Part shown: one piece after another, positions 1 to 11,432 of the stretch
How the letters are laid out: every line of letters begins with the position of its first letter
Numbering within the stretch: the first letter of the stretch is position 1
DNA from: Epinephelus fuscoguttatus
Taxonomy: Eukaryota; Chordata; Actinopteri; Perciformes; Serranidae
DNA length: 64,000 nucleotides
Reading direction: 5' to 3'
NCBI RefSeq assembly: GCF_011397635.1
Contig: NC_064769.1
Span: 20,105,207 to 20,169,206 of the forward strand
Notes under the pieces: generated by a model
Seen by the model: only the letters and a program-made list of their open reading frames with translations
What the model was told of the DNA's origin: nothing
The model's database searches: none
Program-made: the position numbers and the translations under genes

Positions 1-1265
1 TCATCATCATCAGCTTCACCCTGACTTTTAGGCGTGGTCGAGCCACTCCTCTGGTCTTTCAGAGTGTCAGTCCTATTCATACAGTTATCCATGAACTTGT
101 CGTAAGACTCTGCCCGAGGTGGAGGCTTGTAGACATAATCACGCCCATAGTCCTTTTCATCCGTGGACTGGGTGCCATAACGCCGATACATGTAGTTGTT
201 GTAGTAGTACTCTTCTTCGGGATTGCGGAAACTGAAGTGTGGTCGAGGGAAGCGCCCTAATCCATATCCGACGGCCATTCCAGCCACAGCACCCACGCCT
301 GCTGCCAGCATGGCTTTCTTGGCAAAACCTGAAGACTTGGGCGCGTAGCCCATGTTCTGCACAGAACGAGAGAAAGGAGACCCTCCCATCCCATGACCAC
401 CGCCATATCCATATCCTCCACCATAGCGGGGACTGAGGATCTTATTATTCGGGTTCCAGTTGGTGTAGCCACCAACCCCTCCACCAGGGTAACCCCCCGG
501 ATACCCACCAGCTTGACCCCAGCCCGGCTGACCCCAACCCTGTCCTGTATTCCCCCCTCTGACTGGGTAACCACCTGCTGGGTAACCACCTGCTGGGTAA
601 CCACCTGCCGGGTACCCACCTGGATTGACACCTCCCCTATTAGGATACCCTCCTGCACCTGGGTAGCCTCCAGCAGGGTAGCCTCCTGCAGGGTAGCCTC
701 CAGCAGGGTAGCCTCCAGCAGGGTAGCCTCCTGCAGGGTAGCCTCCTGCAGGGTTTTGGTTAGGATATCCTCCTGGGTTGCCAGGTCTGCCTGGATAGCT
801 ACCTCCCGCCGGGTAGCCTCCTGCAGGTGGATTTTGATGTGGATAATTCCCTCTCCCTGGGTTTTGGTTCGGATACCCCCCAGCAGGATATCCACCTGCA
901 GGGTTCTGGTTTGGATAACCTCCAGGATTGGCTCTACCGGGATATTGGTTGGGGTTACTACCAACTCCTGGATAATTTGGTGGGTTTTGTCTGGGGACTC
1001 CTCCTGGATTAGTGTTGCCTGCTCCAGGGTAACTTCCCCCAGCAGGGTATGGATTGGGGTTTCGATTGGGACTCTGTGGCTGTCGGGGGTAGCTTCCCGG
1101 CTGAGATGGTTTTGACTGTGTCCCACCCCTGTTGTTCCAAGATGAAGAAGAAGAGGTTTTCTTGCCGCTGCTGCTGCCGCCTCTCTTCGCCCATGCTGAT
1201 TCAGTGTTCAACAGAAACACAATCAGGAGGGACACAAGAGCTATGTCACACAACCTCCCCATCAT
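1..1265 (-). CDS. prnp-like: Prion protein (fish long-repeat PrP type), 3' end cut by window edge
   Basis: Seen: one open frame on the minus strand begins at ATG 1265 (a second ATG follows at 1262) and stays open to base 3, giving 421 residues with no stop. The order is: a signal peptide (about residues 1-26, MMGRLCDIALVSLLIVFLLN then TESAWA), a basic Ser/Gly stretch, a long Gly/Pro/Tyr/Asn region with GYPNQNPAGG and GYPAGG units (about 60-280, densest at 169-238), the palindromic hydrophobic segment KKAMLAAGVGAVAGMAVGYG (about 314-339), an RYG-containing globular start, and Cys395 followed by sequon N397-R-T. Known: this order is that of vertebrate PrP, a GPI-anchored surface glycoprotein; fish versions are about 420-600 aa. 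Here the second Cys and the GPI signal must lie beyond the left edge. The coding exon is intronless, as in other PrP genes. Which fish paralogue it is cannot be told from this sequence. Confidence 0.9.
   Translation of the reverse strand, partial: MMGRLCDIALVSLLIVFLLNTESAWAKRGGSSSGKKTSSSSSWNNRGGTQSKPSQPGSYPRQPQSPNRNPNPYPAGGSYPGAGNTNPGGVPRQNPPNYPGVGSNPNQYPGRANPGGYPNQNPAGGYPAGGYPNQNPGRGNYPHQNPPAGGYPAGGSYPGRPGNPGGYPNQNPAGGYPAGGYPAGGYPAGGYPAGGYPAGGYPGAGGYPNRGGVNPGGYPAGGYPAGGYPAGGYPVRGGNTGQGWGQPGWGQAGGYPGGYPGGGVGGYTNWNPNNKILSPRYGGGYGYGGGHGMGGSPFSRSVQNMGYAPKSSGFAKKAMLAAGVGAVAGMAVGYGLGRFPRPHFSFRNPEEEYYYNNYMYRRYGTQSTDEKDYGRDYVYKPPPRAESYDKFMDNCMNRTDTLKDQRSGSTTPKSQGEADDD
551..770 (-). repeat. In-frame GYPAGG hexapeptide repeat block of the prion gene
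   Basis: Back-to-back 15-18 bp units encode GYPAGG/GYPAG in the minus-strand frame, with near-identical copies at 660-750. Because every unit is a multiple of three and GC-rich, the other frames stay open too, producing long false ORFs on both strands. Confidence 0.85.
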
Positions 1266-1880
1266 GGACCTGGAGAGAAAAGTGTGTCACAGTAATGATC
1301 ATAATAAGAGTCAAGCATATTAAAACAAGCGTTGCCACTCCTTTTCCTGAGAAATGACATATCAAATGGCCCAGTGCTACCTTCTCATTTAACAGTGGAT
1401 TGTTATATAACCAATTATATTACTCTATAGACCAAAGAGCGAGAAATAGTCAATCAATCCAAAAAGGTAACTCGTAATAACGTTTCAAAGGCATTCACGA
1501 TGCACCCTCTCACCATTATCCTCACATCATTTGATTAATCTAAATAGAAATATGCCTAAATACTAATAATAATAGGCCTGTGCCAGCAATAAAGAGTGAA
1601 CGATGGCCTGTTTTTTTATCTTAAAACGGTGAGTACCAGTCATTGCATCATCAGCATCCTGCCGACAAAGCGGCACACATAGGCTCTAATAATATGTGTG
1701 TCGCTTATTTCCCCCGTCGAGCCTACCCACAAATAAATAACATCATCAACAGATTATAAGTGAATTATTTCTTACCGTGAAGAGACGGTCTGTGTGTGTA
1801 TGTGTGTGTGTCTGTCTCAGTGGTAATTCGGTGATAATGCGTTGTTGTGCTCTCTCCCTCCCTCAGCACGGTTATGGACT
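1266..1880 (-). other. prnp-like: prnp-like 5'UTR: non-coding exon 1 and intron 1
   Basis: On the minus strand a strong acceptor (pyrimidine tract then CTCTCCAG, intron ending at 1270) lies four bases before the start codon. A donor CACG|GTAAGA sits at 1776/1775. This implies a 506-bp intron (1270-1775) and a non-coding first exon from about 1776 upward. The 5' end of that exon is not defined; about 1870 is a guess. A non-coding first exon followed by one coding exon is the known PrP gene plan. Confidence 0.7.
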
Positions 1881-3850
1881 CTGGCTCAGGGTGTTTCTTC
1901 TTGCTCGGGTGCGCTCGTTTTCATGCACAGCAAGTAGCCTGTAGGGAATAGAGGTGGGGACAGTTTCCTGTGACGTACTTGTGATAATGATGATTTAGCC
2001 CAAAACCACAACTAAAACCAAAAGGTTATTTCTGCACGTGTTTCATTTCAAGAAGCGTATGAATTTATTATCACTTATACATGGGCACTAACTCGAATTA
2101 GTTAGCTTTAACTGCCAGCTCCATTTCTGACCTCAAACTGTATTTTACTACAATATAAGCAGCATTTGCTGGTAGGCCAATTAAAAAAAAATACAAAGAC
2201 AGATAGTGTGAGTTTTGATGGGTTTATATTTTCTGGAGCCTTTGTTAAATTATAAAATAACCTTATAATTAATAGAAATGCACCGCAGGCTAGACAGTGC
2301 CAAGGATGGTACAGTCCAACGTCCTCCGTTATGTCCAGACGTTTAGAACAAGTGCACATCTGAAGCCTGCGCACTTCATCCCAGCTCACTGCAGGAACTG
2401 CGGGTCCGTCGGGCTTTTTTTTTTTTTTTTTCCCTCCACAGTCTTTATTGTGCACGACTACATTTACAAAATACAAACGAATCATAAACAACAGAAATAA
2501 ACGCAAAATAAAAGGACAAAATTAAAAAAAAAATCAACAAATAATATATTTTAATGTTATAATGCCAGAGGTTTTGTTATATGCATAATTTCATAGTCAT
2601 TAAATAACTTAAAGCTCTTATTGTTGTTGTTGTTGTTTTGTCCACTTTCTTTATTGTGCACAAATACATTTACAGAACATAAACAGACAGAAACAACAAA
2701 AATAAACACAAACTATAAGGACAAAAAAAAACCATTTATAATACCAGGGTTTTTGTTATATGCATAAATTTATAATTATTTAATCACTTAAAAGTATTGG
2801 TGTTGTTGGCGTGGGTGGTGTTTGTCCACTGTCTTTATTGTGCACAAATACATTTACAGAATATAAACAGGTACAAAAACAACAAAAATAAACACAAACC
2901 AAAAGGACAAAAATTAAAAACACAAACAAAAAAATACAAAAATAATACAACGTTGCCAGGGTTTTTATTATATGCATCATTTTATAATCATTTAATAACT
3001 TAAAGGTATTGTTGTTGTTGTTGTTGTTGTTGTTTTGTCCACTTCCTTTATTGTGCACAAATACATTTCCAGAACATAAACAGATACAGAAACAATAAAA
3101 TAAAAGAACAAAAACTCAAAACACACACACAAAAAATACAAAAATATAATACAAAATTTATAATGTCATGGTTTTTGTTATATGCATCATTGTATAATCA
3201 TTTAATAACTTATAGGTCTTATTTTGTATTTTCTGTTTGTTTGTTTTTTTGGTTGTTCTTTTTCTAACATTAAGGAACATGGTGCTGTGTTGATAAAAAT
3301 GTATTAATAAAGTACAGGAAAGTCGGTTTGGTTTCTGACCTTTTTTTTTCTTACGAATATGGAATTTTCCAAAATAATAAATAAAGAGTTGTGTGCTATG
3401 CAACATGTTATCATTACACATATCACATATATTATTACATCAAACGTATTTGTTTCAACATTTATCTCAAGTGTCTTTTTGGATAGTTGGAGGTACTCTT
3501 GTCTTTTTTAGGGAGCTGGCAACATCAATCCAAAATATTTTGGTGTATAACCAGAAAAAAATAAAAATAAATAAATAATGGGAAATAATATCTTTTTTCC
3601 AGTCCATAGAAATCACACTTATAATCAATATTCAGTATAAGTCTGTCTAACAAAAGCTTTACCAAGTAATTTATATAATATCTTGAAATATCCTTCTTAA
3701 CGGTTATTTATACAGTATTTATCATACATTGTTTGCTTTCTCTATCTGTTTATCATTAAATAAGGAAGGCTAAAAGCATCTAGAAGAATGGTCGGGAGCA
3801 GAACTTAATGTGCTCCTGATATTTTTTTGTCAGAGCACTTCTGTTTCAAT
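1881..3850. other. Gap between divergent prnp-like and pptc7 genes
   Basis: About 2 kb separates two genes that point away from each other. It holds an oligo-T run (2417-2433), the tandem array described separately, and AT-rich DNA at 3240-3850 in which I see no gene. No TATA box is evident on the prnp side. Confidence 0.6.
2437..3240. repeat. Tandem array, four units of about 185-210 bp
   Basis: Units begin near 2437, 2641, 2823 and 3034. Each opens with TCCAC..TCTTTATTGTGCAC, continues as TACATTTACAGAA..AAACAGA and an A-rich part, then GCCAGGGTTTTTGTTATATG, and ends in a short TTG/TTGTTG run. The first unit is the most diverged. Read on the minus strand, each unit contains GTGCACAATAAAG, so an AATAAA hexamer recurs about every 200 bases. 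Confidence 0.8.
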
Positions 3851-3961
3851 ATATACGTATATAAAATAATTTCCACCCAGTCTTCAGCATGGACGGAACA
3901 GGTGGATTGATATTCTATGGCTCAGTATCCGCAGCACGAGCGTTCGTCACGCTGCTCTGTC

Positions 3962-3991
3962 ATTGGATGATGTCGGCCTGCCGTGACGTCA
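3962..3991 (+). promoter_or_regulatory. Inverted CCAAT box and full palindromic CRE, probable pptc7 promoter
   Basis: ATTGG at 3962-3966 is followed by a perfect TGACGTCA at 3984-3991, about 370 bp before the pptc7 start codon. This pairing is typical of TATA-less housekeeping promoters that bind NF-Y and CREB/ATF. A TATAAAAT string also occurs at 3860-3867. The actual transcription start cannot be read from sequence. Confidence 0.55.
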
Positions 3992-4356
3992 ATTTAGTAA
4001 ACCGTCAAACACCCGTATGTACTCGCAGCTCTCTGTCCGGTACACAGTGGAAACATGTCGGGAAGGAGGGAGCCCAGCGGAGGAACTGCGTTCATGAAAC
4101 CTACACCTGAGACATAAACTGACCGTTAATCAGTCCGGACGGACGGTGGGGTGTTAGCCGAGTTAGCAACCGCTGGGGCCACGTTACTATTTCACGGAAG
4201 CGGGCCGGTCACGAGCGAATGGACGGATAAAGACAGACAGCCGGGGCTCTATCAGAAGAAGTAGCCCAGCAGGCAGGCGGCCGGGGCCGGGCAGAGAGAG
4301 AAGAAGGGACAGTGTGTGTGTGCTTGAAACAAGACTGGGTTGCTGCTTGCTAGGGG

Positions 4357-7300
4357 ATGTTATCCGTACTGTCTTATGGCAGACTGGTAGCCAGGGCTGT
4401 CCTGGGCGGACTCTCTCAGACGGACGGTCGGGACTACAGCCTGATCACCGCCAGTTATGGCTTCGGTAAAGACTTTCGTAAGGGGATCCTGAAGAAAGGG
4501 ATGTGCTACGGTGATGATGCCTGCTTCATTGCGCGGAACAGGAACGCAGACGTTTTGGGTAAGCTCACAAAAACACTGCATTTATCTTGCTGGGGTATGT
4601 TAGACACCATCTGTGCTCAGGTGACCTTCAGTTAGCTAGCCTGCACGTGCACCGACCCTCAGATGAAAACACAACTGCCCCCACCCCCTCCAGATACACA
4701 GCTATAACTTTTCTCCCCTCTCCATCGCTATGTCAGCTCCTCTTGGTTTAAATGACGCCTCACAAATCCTCACAGAAGCTCAATGTGGCAACAAGCATGT
4801 AATTTGACATATAAACTGTCGTTATGTACCGTTAGCGGGTGATATTAAGGTGAAACACCGAGTGACCTTTCACCCAGATGAGCTCCAACTGCAGAATACA
4901 CAGCGGCAATGCAACATATCAAACACACCTAATTAGGAGACGTAGATAAGCTTCATTAAAGGTGGCGAGCACTTTAAAAGTCCTTATAACAGCCTCCCAG
5001 ACTCAACATTACAATGTCTTGCAAAGGTCAGAATGGTTGAGCATGGAGGCAGCCATGTTGCTAATAGCGTCAGTAGCCTGCTAGCTTAGCCGAGTGTAAT
5101 TGCTTTGTCCTCACCGCCCAGCTGACAGGAGGTTAAACAGCGAAATACTTCACTAACCACGTGGCTTGGTCGACACGTTTGCTTCGTGTTTTATAGTTTT
5201 CAAGCAATGTGGAGTCTGAAATGTTGAACTGGTGATATAAAGTAAAAATAGCCAGTGCTGAGAAACAAAACCCCCAACAGGGGCTTCACGTGTTTCACAT
5301 GGCAAGCTGAGATGTGGTGGTAGTTAAATCTGGGGTGAACTTCCCTGAAGTGGACTGGGGTGGCTATCAAGACAGTTTTTTAAGAAATATTATTTTTGCT
5401 TGAATAACAGTAATGGATGGTGGTTCTTTCTTCCAACATGGCAGAGGGAATTTCCAGGAGATTCCCAGGGTGTATTTTGTTATTTTAGTTTCCTAATCCA
5501 GGGAATTTCCACCTGCAGCACAAACAGAAAATGAAACTACAGCATGGGGATATTACATATGATTAAAAATGATGTTTTCACATACCATAGATTGATGCCA
5601 GTAGCTCACTAACAACGTGATGAACATGGACATGACATGGGGTAACTGAGGGCAAAATACTATAATAGTATGCCTTGAAGATACATGTTATAGCACTATC
5701 ATTACAAGCATTTTCTTCTTGTTTTACAGCTCTGATTTTAAAGAAACATCCATTTTTTTAAACATAACCAAAAGTATTTGCTTTGTCGGGTGATGCAAGC
5801 TGCAGTTTAATCAAGGTCTGTTTGCTCCTGCCACCGTCTTTATAGCTCTTGATCTTGACAGTATGCACTAAAAAGATATGCAGTCGAGTCATCCAGTATC
5901 ATCCTGCTGAATCCTGAGTATGCGCTACCCACTTGGATCGGCTGCCATCACATTTATTTCTCTCTGATCCAGTCTGGCATTTTGTTAATCCAAAAAAGCA
6001 TTAACCCTCACAGCAGTTGCGGTGTTTGGTTCGGATGATGATTTTCATGTCGCCTTCTGCAGGCAGAGAAAGTTACTGCTGCTGCAGTTTATTAAATTTA
6101 AATGACATATGATGGGTCTGGGGTTTGGTGCTTCACATCAATGCCAGACTGTGTCCTTGTACAATTAATTATTCTTTTCATTATTGATGCATCTTCCATT
6201 TATTTTTTAGAAATAAAATGTCAGTAAATTGCTTGTTTTGTCTGAGCTAGATATTCATAACACAAGACGAATGAAAGCAGCGAGTGCCCACATTTTTAAA
6301 GCTGTGTTTGGCATTTTTCCTTGAGAAATGACTCAGATAATTAATTGATTTTCAAAATAGTTGCTGATTGAATTTTCTGGTGTTGGACTCATTGGTAAGT
6401 CAGCCCTGTTGTTTCAGCTAGTATGATTAAAGCATTTGTTTGCAGATGGGTGAGCACCAAGAAAACAACTACATTAAAGTTCTGTTCCCCTGTTGTGTAT
6501 CAGGTGTTGCAGATGGCGTAGGTGGTTGGCGTGACTACGGCGTCGACCCGTCTCAGTTCTCAGCCACGTTAATGAGAACCTGCGAGCGACTGGTGAAGGA
6601 GGGACGCTTCACTCCCAGTAACCCAGTGGGTATCCTTACATCTGGCTACTATGAGCTTCTACAGAACAAAGTTCCCCTGCTAGGTGAGTACACACCGATT
6701 CAAAATTACATACAGGTTATGCCTTATGGTGCACACACAGTCAGCGATGCAGTGAGTCATGCCTCCCATGAGACCAGCTGTACTCTGAGAAATGCATAAC
6801 ATCTACAGGATGAGTCAGAGTGCTGGTCTTGCTTAGCGAGATGCAGAGAACATGTTACTATAAGTCGTAGCAGAACAGATTTTCATTTAAATTGCATGTT
6901 TGTTTTTTTACCAACCTGGCAGAAAGATGCGTGGAAGGATGGAGGAGTAAATAAGACAGATAATGATTAAAAAGTAATATATATGATAAGGCACAGAACG
7001 TCAGGGATTTTAGTTATCATTGATTTAGGTTTAGGTCAGTATCCTGAGTGATGTAATACCTATGAGATAACTAACTGTATTTTGTCATGCGTCCACTTGG
7101 AAGTCAAGAGACAGTGACCTTGTGGCACTGAACAGCTTCCCTTGTATGCGGGGTGAACATTTAGCTTCACACCAGAGCCCCATAAGGTCAAGAATCTGTA
7201 ACTGACACTGCAGGAGGGCTGGACAGTTTTTTAAAACCATGCACATGTCCAACAGGTGACCAAGGTCACATTTTTTTCTGAGACGCAGTATCCCTGATTT

Positions 7301-10300
7301 ATAGCCAGCACGTACATTGAGTGTTTCCCTCCTCCCCTCCTTGTCACGATGTTTGTCAAATGGCCTACTTTTATTTTGAGAAGCTGTGACAAGGTCTGTG
7401 CCTGACCTTCCCTGCTCAAGGTTACTTGGACTGTTGGCACCTAAAGTTACTGGGTATCTGGGACAGGCTCAGTCCATGACCTTTGTGTTTGTTTTCTTTG
7501 TTTTTCAAATTGCATAATAAGCTCAACCTCCCACTGTGGGACCATGAAATTCGTGAGGAAGGTGCACCAAAAGGCGACGATATACTGGTTGAGGTGCATT
7601 CTGCCTCTCTAGAAGCACACGAATACAGCATGTGCTCCTTTTCTGCCTCTCTGTTCAAACTGAAAAACATATCTTTGCATTTTTCCCACTGACATGAATG
7701 TCTTTTTCACCGTGTCTCATCAGATTTCACCATCTATATTTATCCATAACCTTGTTGTTGTTTGCTCTCCTCTCTTTGTAGGGAGCAGCACAGCCTGTAT
7801 CGTGATTCTGGATCGACGGAGTCACCGGCTACACACATGTAACCTGGGTGACTCAGGCTTCTTGGTGGTTCGGGGAGGAGAGGTGGTTCATCGCTCAGAC
7901 GAGCAACAGCACTATTTTAACACGCCCTTCCAGCTGTCAATCGCTCCCCCCGGAGCTGAAGGGGTGGTGCTCAGCGACAGGTCAGTTGCAAATTGTGTGA
8001 ATGCAATTTAAAGAATAGAAATTAGAAAAAAAGATTCATAGTAGAGGCAATACTGCTGGCTTTACAACACACTGCACAGGTTATCTTTAATACAAGGGGA
8101 ATCACAGAAAGATGAAAGTTAAATTGTCCTTTGTAAACCTAGTTGTGTTGCTGAGCTACTCCCTGTAAGGTGTGCCCACTATTTTGCAAAGCAAATGATT
8201 AAAAGTCAGGTTCATTTTCACTTTTGCTTCCAAACAATTGTTCAGATGGCAGAGTCACGCTGGATTTGTTAACACATGCCACATCCTTTTAATGTGGGCA
8301 GCAAACAAATTTGTAATAGGAACTGTCAGAGAGTGTTTGCAAAACAAACAAGATCTGCTATGGTGTCACACTCCTGGCCAAACTAGGCTCAGCCTCCACA
8401 TAGCCGCCTTAGATACTTAATAATCCTTTATTATTTATCGTTATCGCCTGCAGGGGAAATCTTTTCATATCCTGTTTATAGTTTGTCGTTTTCGTTTACA
8501 GTTCAGAGATTTTAGAAGTGAGCACACTGTCCTCTTTATCATCAAAACGTCCTATAAAACTCATCAGTACGAGGCGTGTGATAGTGAACATACACATTAA
8601 GTATCGTCAAGAATGCTGTTCCAAAATGTTTCCTCATAAAGTGATATCTCAAGCACAAGACACACAATGTACAAGCATGCACACAGGCGTGTCAGGCCAC
8701 CCAGATAGGTGTCACAACTTGATTCTGACAATGGCAGCCTGATTAACAAGGGATAAATCTTTAGTAATCCATTTAGAGCAGCCTTGAGGTCCTGTTTTTA
8801 AAGTGTCTTTTCCCCCCTGCTGGTTTAATCCTGCTCTTCAGGTGTGAAATAAAGTTTAAGGTTTAGCTGTTCAATGAGTAAATGTTCCTTTTTAAAGGGA
8901 AACTACGCCCATTTTCAAAATTAATGCAATGGTCTAATGGTTCTATGGTCTAAGACAGTCCAAAAACACTTGCAAAAATGAGCATCTTTCTTCCAAATCC
9001 AAAAACTAGAGTGCCAAAATTCATATTTGTGATGTCTGGTGTGAAGTCTGGAGCTGCTCCACGACAGTGAATTAGGAAACATATTATTACTGATGGCACT
9101 GAGAGCTCCCAGGGGAATGTTCTGAGCATATGGGTACATTGTTTTAGAGCTGAGAACACATAATAGAACAAAGCTCATATAGGTATAAAAAAGAAAATGA
9201 ACACACAAAATAAGGCTCCCATTCATCGTCTTTGCACCAGCAACTTTATACTTGATGACATCACAATTTGGAGACCTACTTCTCTAGTTTCAGGCTTTGA
9301 GCGAGAGAGTAGCTCAGGCTCATGTTGATTGATTGTATTGATTAATCTTTCCCAGGCCATGGAGATAACGTATTGGATATATTAATTTAGGTGGTGTTCC
9401 TCTTTAAGTACATGTACTGCTCTGTGATTTGCCACCTTAAAATAAAAACCCCCAAGATGAAGCATGAACATAAGGTGAAAGGCTCTCGATAATTAAACTT
9501 GAGTCGTGGGTAAGGCGCCAGCAAGCAACAGGACCTCTGCAAGGACACACCGGACAGGCTGCTTCCGAGTCAGCTGTCAGATTAAACACCCACGCTGCGT
9601 CCACCGGCAAGATTTGGCAGAGTGACTTCTGACCTGCTTAATTCCATATTGGACACTGTTGACAGCAGCTCAGGCGCCGCCGGCTCCTGTTACACTTGTG
9701 ACTGATCTTTCCATGCCCGTGTGTGTTTCCTCTAGCCCCGAAGCAGCTGACAGCTCCTCCTTCGACGTGCAGCTCGGTGACATCATCCTGACGGCAACCG
9801 ACGGCCTCTTTGACAACATGCCAGACTATATGATTCTGCAGGAGCTCAAAAAACTCAAGGTGCCGCTCTCACACATCAGTCATATTAGTCAATCATCATA
9901 TCAGTTTCCTCGAGCTGTCACATAAACTGTATCTGATTGTAAGTGAACACAGATGCAGACATATTTAATTCTATTTTTTAATCCTTTTAGACTACCAACT
10001 ATGACAGCGTCCTGCAGACTGCACAGAGTATTGCAAAGCAAGCTCACGACCTTGCCTACGACCCCAATTACATGTCCCCTTTTGCACAGTTTGCCTGTGA
10101 CAATGGCCTGAATGTAAGAGGTAAGTACACTGTGCTTCAGATACTACATTATCCCTTTTTAAAAACACCCTCCTTTTAACAGTACATGTAATTCAAGCAT
10201 TATTAAAAGCTGTTAAAGCCTGTTAAAAAATAGCTTTTTGCTGAAACTGTCACTCAATTCCAAAAGAAGAACAAGAGACATGATAGTCTGCCAGACAAAT

Positions 10301-11432
10301 CCTGTCCCTCCTCCTCTTCCTACTGCTTCTGATGGCCTTGACTCACCAAAAACAACCAGTGGAGTCTCTAACACAGCTGTCAGTCATGTCAGTCACAGCT
10401 CATGAACTGCAGTCAGAGTAGGCAGTGCTGATTAGATATGACTCAAGATTCTGTTACCACATGTCTGTGTTTCACCTCATTTGTTTTCAGAAACAATTTA
10501 GTGATCATTTTAACTGTAAAATAAGAAAGTTTGCTCCAGCCAGTGGGCGGTGTTTTGTTTCAGTTCATGGCAGCATATCTAACAGGTAACCAGTACACTA
10601 AAATTTGTTCCTGGAAACATTTGAGGTGAGAAAAAGGCAATCTTGATTCATATTTGATAAGCGCTGCCTAGTTTGACAGTTTGCCGCAGGTCATGAGCAG
10701 TGTCCATGATTGACAGCTGCGTTCAGGACTCCTCTGCATTGTTTGGTTGTTTTTGTCCACATGCAGTAAGGCCATGAGAAGCGCTACAAAGCAATAGAGT
10801 AGGTAGAGGAATATGATTTATTTTTCGCAGATTATCTGTCTCATTTAATTCTGTATCAATACAGTGACAGATTCAGCAAGTATGACAAAACTGTATTGTT
10901 TTTTAAGAGTTACCAAATACAGCTTTAAACCAAAACAGCCTTTTTGCCTTTTTTCCTTAAATAAAGGTTGACACAAAATAGCCATCACTATATCTTGTCA
11001 ATTTTAACAGCTATTTTTTAAGTTTGATTTGATATTACACATACTTGAAGCAGATATGTTAATATAAAATATACTATAGACCATTTGATTGTAAGCGAGA
11101 GAATACGAGTTGTGAATATTTTTGCTGTCCTTAAAAATCATCTGCTTAAAAATGTAAAACTTAAATACCCATGTTTAGAGTTATTTTCTGGCTGCACTCG
11201 CACCTTTAGTTTGGCTCCATTTGCTGGATCAAAGCTAAATAAAAAAAAGGAAGTGTCAGTGAGTTCAAAATAGCCTTACACTCGGGTGTGGGAAAAAAAT
11301 TCCAGCCCTACTTTGCGTGAACTGATGATAAGTGTTGGCACGGTTCCTCACACTCTTTTGTCTTCTTCTGCAGGAGGGAAGCCAGATGATATCACGGTGC
11401 TGCTGTCCATTGTGGCTGAATACACAGACTAA
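4357..11432 (+). CDS. pptc7: Protein phosphatase PTC7 homolog (mitochondrial PP2C/PPM), 6 spliced exons
   Basis: Coding exons: 4357-4558, 6504-6683, 7782-7980, 9736-9859, 9991-10120, 11374-11432. All joins are GT-AG and in frame, giving 297 aa (human is 304). Seen: a basic amphipathic N-terminus suited to mitochondrial import; GDDACF (52-57); VADGVGGW with metal-binding Asp71; LGDSG (149-153); TDGLFDN with Asp216; DDIT (283-286). These are the PPM phosphatase motifs in order. Known: PPTC7 is a Mn/Mg-dependent Ser/Thr phosphatase of the mitochondrial matrix and outer membrane. It supports coenzyme Q synthesis and restrains BNIP3/NIX-driven mitophagy. The start is the first ATG of a strongly conserved N-terminus. 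Intron 3 carries a MITE. Fish may have two pptc7 copies; which one this is cannot be told. Confidence 0.95.
8892..9407. mobile_element. Non-autonomous DNA transposon (family A), copy 1, in pptc7 intron 3
   Basis: The ends are inverted: TTAAAGGGAAACTAC on the left, and the complement of GTTCCTCTTTAAG on the right. The interior has no coding capacity. It aligns along its whole length, with divergence, to the copy at 15380-15896 in the same orientation. Confidence 0.75.

Noticed and set aside
257-1126. 289-aa minus-strand ORF and 240-aa plus-strand ORF over the prion gene
   Set aside because: They are frame shadows of the repeat tract. The true frame has a signal peptide, the PrP hydrophobic core and the Cys/sequon; these do not.
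2108-2506. 132-aa minus-strand ORF
   Set aside because: It runs through an oligo-T tract (poly-Lys) and into the tandem array; there is no recognisable domain and it looks like chance.
7422-7692. ORFs on both strands in pptc7 intron 2
   Set aside because: They are intronic, without splice sites that fit the gene, and no domain was seen.
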